From: Lentimicrobiaceae bacterium
GTDB lineage: Bacteria > Bacteroidota > Bacteroidia > Bacteroidales > WCHB1-69
Length of the DNA stretch: 8,671 bases
Assembly: GCA_009787485.1 (NCBI GenBank)
Contig: WQWP01000092.1
Span: 1-8,671 of the forward strand
Reading direction: 5' to 3'
The notes below the pieces were generated by a model. The model worked only from the letters and a program-made list of their open reading frames with translations, was not told where the DNA came from and made no database searches. A program made the position numbers and the translations under genes. Within the stretch, counting starts at the first letter, position 1. Each line of letters begins with the position of its first letter. Below, one piece after another: positions 5,419-8,671 of the stretch.

Positions 5419-6123
5419 CTAATTAATCATCGTTCCAATATTTTCTCCCGTCAATACTTTTTCCAAATTTCCGGCTTCGTTGGCATTATACACGTAAATA
5501 GGGATGTTGTTTTCTTGCGCCAAAGTGAATGCGGTTAAATCCATAATTGCCAATTTTTCTTCAAGCGCTTCATCAAAAGTCAATACATTATATTTTACGG
5601 CTTCCGGATCTTTTTCGGGGTCAGCGGAGTACACGCCGTCCACGCGGGTTCCTTTGAGCAATAAATCTGCATGGATTTCTGCTGCGCGCAGTACGGCTGC
5701 CGAATCGGTGGTAAAAAACGGATTTCCCGTGCCGGCTGCAAAAATAACCACGTAGCCTTCCGCCAGATATTGCATGGCGTTTTTGAAATAAGTTTTTTCG
5801 CAAACACCTTTCACGGGCAGTGCCGACAATAGCTTTACCGGAATATAAAGTTCTTCTAAAACCGCTTGTAATGCCATGGAGTTGATAATGGTTGCCAGCA
5901 TGCCCATGTAATCGCCTTGCGTGCGGAAAAAGCCTTTATCGGCGCCTTTTACCCCGCGAAAAATGTTGCCGCCGCCCATTACAACGCCCACTTGCACATC
6001 GCATTCAATGGCTGATTTTATTTCCATGGCGTAATGATGCACCGCATCGTAGTTGATGCCGTAACCGTCTCCGCCTTGCAGCGATTCGCCGCTTAGTTTT
6101 AGTAAAATTCGTGAATATTTCAT
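5419..6123 (-). CDS. pyrH: Uridylate (UMP) kinase
   Basis: 234 residues, the normal length for bacterial PyrH, a cytoplasmic hexameric amino-acid-kinase-fold enzyme making UDP from UMP with ATP. Motifs: YSRILLKLSGESL (3-15, K9 and the SGE loop), VVMGGGNIFRG (47-57), DYMGMLATIINSMALQ (71-86, UMP site), IFAAGTGNPFFTTDSAA (127-143) and LLLKGTRVDGVYSADP (154-169, ATP/Mg site). In relatives the enzyme is activated by GTP and inhibited by UTP; that regulation is inferred. The ATG gives the standard N-terminus. A perfect TAnnTTTG box lies only 5 nt upstream, pointing to a leaderless or nearly leaderless message. The TAG stop sits in AATTAGA AATTAAA, echoing the heptamer family found after the 2TM gene. 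Confidence 0.98.
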   Translation of the reverse strand: MKYSRILLKLSGESLQGGDGYGINYDAVHHYAMEIKSAIECDVQVGVVMGGGNIFRGVKGADKGFFRTQGDYMGMLATIINSMALQAVLEELYIPVKLLSALPVKGVCEKTYFKNAMQYLAEGYVVIFAAGTGNPFFTTDSAAVLRAAEIHADLLLKGTRVDGVYSADPEKDPEAVKYNVLTFDEALEEKLAIMDLTAFTLAQENNIPIYVYNANEAGNLEKVLTGENIGTMIN

Positions 6124-6128
6124 ACTAA

Positions 6129-6136
6129 CAAAATTA
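6129..6136 (-). promoter_or_regulatory. Bacteroidota -7 promoter box for pyrH, very close to the ATG
   Basis: The minus strand reads TAATTTTG, a perfect TAnnTTTG. Only five bases (ttagt) separate it from the pyrH ATG, so the predicted transcript would begin at or within a base or two of the start codon. It overlaps a small inverted repeat actaa-caaaa-ttagt. No good -33 element was found. Confidence 0.45.
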
Positions 6137-6193
6137 GTACGCGAAAATAGAAAATATTTTCACTATGCTGCTAAGGTTGTTTTATTTTGGAAA

Positions 6194-6769
6194 ATGAGGT
6201 GTAAATTAGCCCCGATTTATTTCACCTACTATAAAAATGATACGATTCCGGCGAATATCATAGCGCTCGACTCCATTCAAAGCGCGTTGCCGGCAGGCGA
6301 TACGCTTTGTTTTACATTCACTATTCATAATTGGAATGCTTACGAGCCTATAGACTCAGTATGGATTAGCGCAAACGACCGAAACGGCGTTTATCCCTAT
6401 CAAGCACAATGTGTAACAGATGGAAGACGCATTGCACGAAATGAAGAGATTAATAGCGCAGTGTTTTATGCCAACGATGTCTATTATGAATATTTACAAG
6501 ATACCACTTTCTGTGCAAAAAATGTGTATTTCCGAGCCAAGATAGAGGGAGCATTACACCCTGAGCCGGGAAGAATAAAATGGTTTATTAACGACCCTGA
6601 GCAACTCTCTCCATTACACGTAGATGAGACGAGTTGGGCGCAAGATTTCGAGACCGGAAATTATGATATTGAAATGTGGGTACGTTATGCCAACGATGAA
6701 ACAGATTCTAAACAAGGCATATTAAAAATGGAGATTTTCTGGATTAAATTGAGGAATGTTCGATACTAA
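6194..6769 (+). CDS. Orphan beta-rich protein, probable fragment of a Bacteroidales surface protein
   Basis: 191 residues with no signal peptide and no recognised Pfam-type catalytic motif. Residues 34-68 (LPAGDTLCFTFTIHNWNAYEPIDSVWIS) look like an immunoglobulin-like beta domain. Residues 95-176 (YANDVYYEYLQDTTFCAKNVYFRAKIEG, GRIKWFINDPEQ, FETGNYDIEMWVRYANDET) resemble modules I associate with large extracellular Bacteroidales proteins; this is recall and uncertain. It ends IFWIKLRNVRY. A secreted-looking domain with no export signal, starting only 70 bp from pyrH with no clear promoter or ribosome binding site, suggests the C-terminal remnant of a larger gene rather than an intact one. It is convergent with the DUF1573 pair, 9 bp from its neighbour's stop. 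Base composition matches the neighbours. It could instead be a real small cytoplasmic protein. Confidence 0.6.
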   Translation: MRCKLAPIYFTYYKNDTIPANIIALDSIQSALPAGDTLCFTFTIHNWNAYEPIDSVWISANDRNGVYPYQAQCVTDGRRIARNEEINSAVFYANDVYYEYLQDTTFCAKNVYFRAKIEGALHPEPGRIKWFINDPEQLSPLHVDETSWAQDFETGNYDIEMWVRYANDETDSKQGILKMEIFWIKLRNVRY

Positions 6770-6778
6770 AAAGCACTA

Positions 6779-7204
6779 TTACTGCCCACTCACATTTCCT
6801 TTAAGTTGTAGTTTTATCCTATCCGTTTGTGCATTAGATTGAACGGTAACTTGTTTAGCAATTACACCGGGGGTTTTAGCCGTATAGATCACTTTAATAG
6901 TCCCTGTTTTGCCCGGCATTACCGGCTCTTTTTGCCATTCTACTTCCGTGCAATCGCAGGAAACAATTACATCGAACAACACTAACGGTCTGGCACCCAC
7001 GTTGGTATAAGTGAAAGTTCCGGTTTTAACATCGCCTATTTCTAAAGCGCCAAAGTCGTGTGCAATTTTGTCAAATTCTATCTCTGCACTTGTAGTAACT
7101 TTCGGAACATAAGGGGTTTCCGTTTCTTTTTTCCCTTTGTTTTGTGCTACCACACAAGATAAAATCAGCACAAAAACTACAAAAAGAGATGCAATTTTTT
7201 TCAT
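6779..7204 (-). CDS. DUF1573 exported protein (second of a tandem pair)
   Basis: 141 residues. An N-terminal signal (MKKIASLFVVFVLILSCVVAQ) is followed by a linker and one DUF1573 domain (about 41-138), an ASH/PapD-like beta sandwich common in secreted Bacteroidota proteins. Typical features are IEFDKIAHDFGALEIGDVKTGTFTYTN (42-68), PLVLFDVIVSCDCTEVEW (73-90), VMPGKTGTIKVIYTAK (94-109) and a final LQLKGNVSGQ. The usual SCGCT motif reads SCDCT here, with both cysteines kept. Cleavage could be by signal peptidase I near A20-Q21. C17 in ILSC is only a weak lipobox because Leu at -2 is unusual. Its start lies four bases after the stop of the first DUF1573 gene, so they are co-transcribed. Biological function is unknown. 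Confidence 0.9.
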   Translation of the reverse strand: MKKIASLFVVFVLILSCVVAQNKGKKETETPYVPKVTTSAEIEFDKIAHDFGALEIGDVKTGTFTYTNVGARPLVLFDVIVSCDCTEVEWQKEPVMPGKTGTIKVIYTAKTPGVIAKQVTVQSNAQTDRIKLQLKGNVSGQ

Positions 7205-7208
7205 AAAA

Positions 7209-7700
7209 TTAATTATTATTCATGATTGGAGAAGTTTGATTTTCCGGAACAATCTCTTTTGGAGGCTCGGAAACATTGCCTCTTATGGTTAATGTAATTC
7301 TTTCTCCGGTATTTGAGTCCACGTAAATGCTTTTGTTAATGCCTCCCACTCGTTTGGTGTCGTAAGATACTTTAATGGTAGCCGATTGTCCGGGCAAAAT
7401 CAGCTCTTTTGGCCATGAAGGAACGGTACATCCGCACGATGAACTTACATTGGTAAGTTGCAAATCGGCTTTTCCTGCATTGGTAAATTCAAAATTACAA
7501 ACCCCATCGCCTCCTTTAAGGATGTTACCATAATCGTGTACCAACGAAGTGAATTTAATTACAGGAACTTTGGGAAGTGTGTCTTCCTCAATAATTTCTT
7601 TTTTATTGATTTTGATTTTTTTTGAGGGTTTTTCTGCTGCTTGGGCAAAAACAGCCGAAGATAAAATAACGAGAAGTGATAAAAAGAATAACTTTTTCAT
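7209..7700 (-). CDS. DUF1573 exported protein (first of a tandem pair)
   Basis: 163 residues. A clear signal peptide (MKKLFFLSLLVILSSAVFA, cut before QA) targets the protein to the periplasm or beyond. A Lys-rich linker (about 24-40) leads into a single DUF1573 domain, with IKFTSLVHDYGNILKGGDGVCNFEFTNAG (48-76), the canonical SSSCGCTVPSWPKELILPGQ (86-105) and ATIKVSYDTKRVGGINKSIYVDSN (106-129), ending with LTIRGNVSEPPKE and an Asn-rich tail. It is a paralogue of the next gene, with the same motif order. It lies downstream of aroQ on the same strand across 49 bp that lack a TAnnTTTG box, so read-through from aroQ is possible. The family is abundant in Bacteroidota, but its role is not known. 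Confidence 0.92.
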   Translation of the reverse strand: MKKLFFLSLLVILSSAVFAQAAEKPSKKIKINKKEIIEEDTLPKVPVIKFTSLVHDYGNILKGGDGVCNFEFTNAGKADLQLTNVSSSCGCTVPSWPKELILPGQSATIKVSYDTKRVGGINKSIYVDSNTGERITLTIRGNVSEPPKEIVPENQTSPIMNNN

Positions 7701-7749
7701 ATAACATTTAATTTTTAAAACGATACAGACAATTTAATTTTAATGAAGT

Positions 7750-8166
7750 TTAACGAGTTAAATAAAATAATGCCAATTCATATCCGGTGAGCCCGAAGCC
7801 GCATAAAGAGCCGCAGCATTTTGAGGCTATCAGCGAGTTTTTTCTAAAATTTTCACGACCAAACAAGTTGGAAATATGTACCTCTATCACTTTAGCAGGA
7901 ATGGCGGCAATGGTATCCGCCAAAATAACAGAGGTGTGTGTAAACGCCCCCGGGTTTAAAATCATGCCGTCGCAATGTTTGTGTTGCAGCATAAAATCTG
8001 CGATTTCTTCTACTTTGTTCGACTGAAAGTCGATTAATTCGACATCAGGGTAACGTTGTTTTAAAGTATTAAGATAGGAATTGAAGTCGGTGTGCCCGTA
8101 CACATCTACTTCCCGTGTTCCTAACTCTGCGAGATTGATACCGTTTAGGATGGCGATTTTTTTCAT
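7750..8166 (-). CDS. aroQ: Type II 3-dehydroquinate dehydratase
   Basis: 138 residues, near the usual 140-150. It dehydrates 3-dehydroquinate to 3-dehydroshikimate in the shikimate pathway, normally as a cytoplasmic dodecamer. Catalytic features are visible: flexible-loop R18 (GTRE), general base Y23 (VYG), N71 in ILNPGAFTHTS (69-78), H97 in IEVHISN (94-100), and R104/R108 in GRENFRKNS, followed by CGFGLTGYELAL (122-133). Two signature segments deviate. The entry loop reads NGINLAELG rather than the usual NGPNLNLLG, and QSNHEGE is replaced by QSNKVEE (48-54). Since the Tyr, His and Arg are kept, activity is likely. A TAnnTTTG box sits 12 nt upstream. The neighbouring DUF1573 genes are not pathway partners. 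Confidence 0.95.
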   Translation of the reverse strand: MKKIAILNGINLAELGTREVDVYGHTDFNSYLNTLKQRYPDVELIDFQSNKVEEIADFMLQHKHCDGMILNPGAFTHTSVILADTIAAIPAKVIEVHISNLFGRENFRKNSLIASKCCGSLCGFGLTGYELALFYLTR

Positions 8167-8178
8167 GGGGTCGTTTTA

Positions 8179-8186
8179 CAAAAATA
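8179..8186 (-). promoter_or_regulatory. Bacteroidota -7 promoter box for aroQ
   Basis: The minus strand reads TATTTTTG, matching TAnnTTTG, with 12 bases (taaaacgacccc) to the aroQ ATG. The predicted leader is about 5-7 nt, too short for a ribosome binding site. No -33 TTTG is evident. Confidence 0.5.
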
Positions 8187-8208
8187 TTAGGTTATTGAGT
8201 GTTAATCG

Positions 8209-8319
8209 TTATTTGTGAGTTTTTATTGCATTATTATTTTTTTTAACGACCTTTCCTGTATCAGTGTTTATCTTAACGAAATAGATACCGGAATTTAGAT
8301 TTGAGATGTCAATCTCGGT
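8209..8319 (-). pseudogene. Relic of a T9SS type A C-terminal sorting domain
   Basis: Reading the minus strand from 8319 to the TAA at 8209-8211 gives TEIDISNLNSGIYFVKI followed by NTDTGKVVKKNNNAIKTHK. The first part is the hallmark end of type IX secretion sorting domains (I-D-I-S-x-L-x-x-G-I-Y-F-V-K-I, then G-K-x-V-K-K), which take surface proteins through the outer membrane. No parent protein lies upstream. The frame continues only through a repeat-like stretch (8320-8340) with no domain character, and the ATG is missing. The tail after VVKK runs on into AT-rich sequence instead of ending. This is a decayed 3' end of a secreted-protein gene, stranded between aroQ and the ROK gene; the parent is unknown. 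Confidence 0.75.
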
Positions 8320-8341
8320 AGCACAGCGAGGAATCCCAAAC
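8319..8341 (-). repeat. Possible second, diverged copy of the dispersed intergenic repeat
   Basis: The minus strand reads gggattcctcgctgtgct, resembling gagatttctcgcttcgct of the copy at 2894-2924 (same order, four mismatches in 18). It abuts the sorting-domain relic, which suggests that the relic's upstream coding part was replaced at this point. The match is short and could be coincidental. Confidence 0.35.
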
Positions 8342-8401
8342 CACAAATACAGTTTGAAGAAATATGCCGTAAAAAAGAAAGTATTGCAAATAAAATTCCT
8401 G

Positions 8402-8409
8402 TACTTTTG
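8402..8409 (+). promoter_or_regulatory. Bacteroidota -7 promoter box for the ROK kinase gene
   Basis: TACTTTTG fits TAnnTTTG and lies 20 bases before the ATG at 8430. A TTG at 8384-8386 is 15 bases upstream, closer than the usual 17-23, so the -33 element is doubtful. Confidence 0.5.
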
Positions 8410-8429
8410 CCCGCCAAAAATTACTAAAA

Positions 8430-8671
8430 ATGGATTACACTTTTAACCACGATAACCGGATCGTCGTTACCTTGGATGCCGGCGGCACAAACTTCGTTTT
8501 CGGCGCCATTCAAGCCAACCAATTTATTGTAAAACCGATTACAAAGCCTTCAAACGCAGCAGTTTTAGAAAAATGTTTGGAAACGTTGGTAGAAGGATTT
8601 ACAGAAGTAATTGCTCAACTGCCCGAGCCGCCGGTGGCAATCAGCTTTGCCTTCCCGGGTCCCGCAAACTA
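8430..8671 (+). CDS. ROK-family sugar kinase, N-terminal part (cut by window edge)
   Basis: Eighty complete codons are visible before the right edge; ROK proteins usually have 300-400 residues. The first strand and phosphate-1 loop read IVVTLDAGGTNFVFGAIQ (11-28), the DxGGTN ATP-binding signature of ROK/glucokinase-type ASKHA kinases. Further on, PSNAAVLEKCLETLVEGF is the typical helical stretch and PPVAISFAFPGPAN (about 67-80) the conserved F-P-G-P strand. The expected reaction is ATP-dependent phosphorylation of glucose or another hexose in the cytoplasm. Substrate-site residues (E-x-G-H, zinc-binding Cys) lie beyond the window, so a regulatory ROK protein cannot be excluded, although no N-terminal DNA-binding helix-turn-helix is present. 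The ATG follows an A-rich leader and a TAnnTTTG box. Confidence 0.92.
   Translation, partial: MDYTFNHDNRIVVTLDAGGTNFVFGAIQANQFIVKPITKPSNAAVLEKCLETLVEGFTEVIAQLPEPPVAISFAFPGPAN

Noticed and set aside
4442..5807. Other ORFs antisense to or out of frame with frr and pyrH
   Set aside because: The reading frames of frr and pyrH are unambiguous from conserved motifs; these overlapping ORFs show no family resemblance.
6125..6139. Inverted repeat actaa-caaaa-ttagt as a pyrH operator
   Set aside because: Five-base arms in AT-rich DNA are expected by chance; it is mentioned only under the pyrH promoter.
6779..7204. Lipoprotein call for the second DUF1573 protein
   Set aside because: ILSC at 14-17 has Leu at -2, outside the usual lipobox, and a signal peptidase I site (VVA-Q) is equally possible. 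It is left as exported.

Overview
The window looks like chromosomal DNA of an AT-rich member of the Bacteroidota, most likely a Bacteroidales-type organism. Four things point that way. Perfect TAnnTTTG boxes (the Bacteroidota -7 promoter element) sit just upstream of several genes, and Shine-Dalgarno sites are absent. The gene families are typical of the phylum: 2TM-domain protein, tandem DUF1573 proteins, a Gate-domain membrane protein followed by cvpA, and pyrH close to frr. There is also a degraded remnant of a type IX secretion (T9SS) C-terminal sorting domain. This assignment is inference from content; no rRNA or tRNA gene is visible.

Layout. 1-851 (-): N-terminal 283 residues of RecG helicase, running off the left edge. 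892-1827 (-): a PD-(D/E)XK nuclease-like protein carried on a roughly 110-residue, almost purely E/K/R/Q helix built from 7- and 11-residue repeats. 1828-2140: divergent intergenic region with a promoter on each strand, an inverted repeat and a heptamer array that runs up to the next start codon. 2141-4366 (+): an SDR oxidoreductase, a two-Gate-domain membrane protein and CvpA; the last two overlap by one base. 4363-6123 (-): frr, a 2TM-domain protein and pyrH, read pyrH -> 2TM -> frr. frr meets cvpA tail to tail, sharing TTAA. 6194-6769 (+): an orphan beta-rich protein that looks like a fragment of a surface protein. 6779-8166 (-): two tandem DUF1573 exported proteins and aroQ (type II dehydroquinase), read aroQ -> DUF1573 -> DUF1573. 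8209-8319 (-): T9SS sorting-domain relic. 8430-8671 (+): N-terminus of a ROK-family sugar kinase, cut by the right edge.

Most genes are housekeeping: DNA repair (recG), pyrimidine nucleotide synthesis (pyrH), ribosome recycling (frr), the shikimate pathway (aroQ) and sugar phosphorylation (ROK). The less ordinary content is the nuclease on a charged helix and the intergenic DNA. Several spacers are largely made of 7-bp tandem repeats. One heptamer, AACCACT, directly abuts the start codons of two unrelated genes and occurs once in the leader of a third. A different heptamer family, AATTAGG/AATTAAG, begins at the stop codon of the 2TM gene, with a weaker trace at the stop of pyrH. A near-perfect 20-bp palindrome and a dispersed repeat that contributes a spurious ATG complete the picture. 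I see no CRISPR array, complete insertion sequence, prophage or obvious multi-gene defence system.
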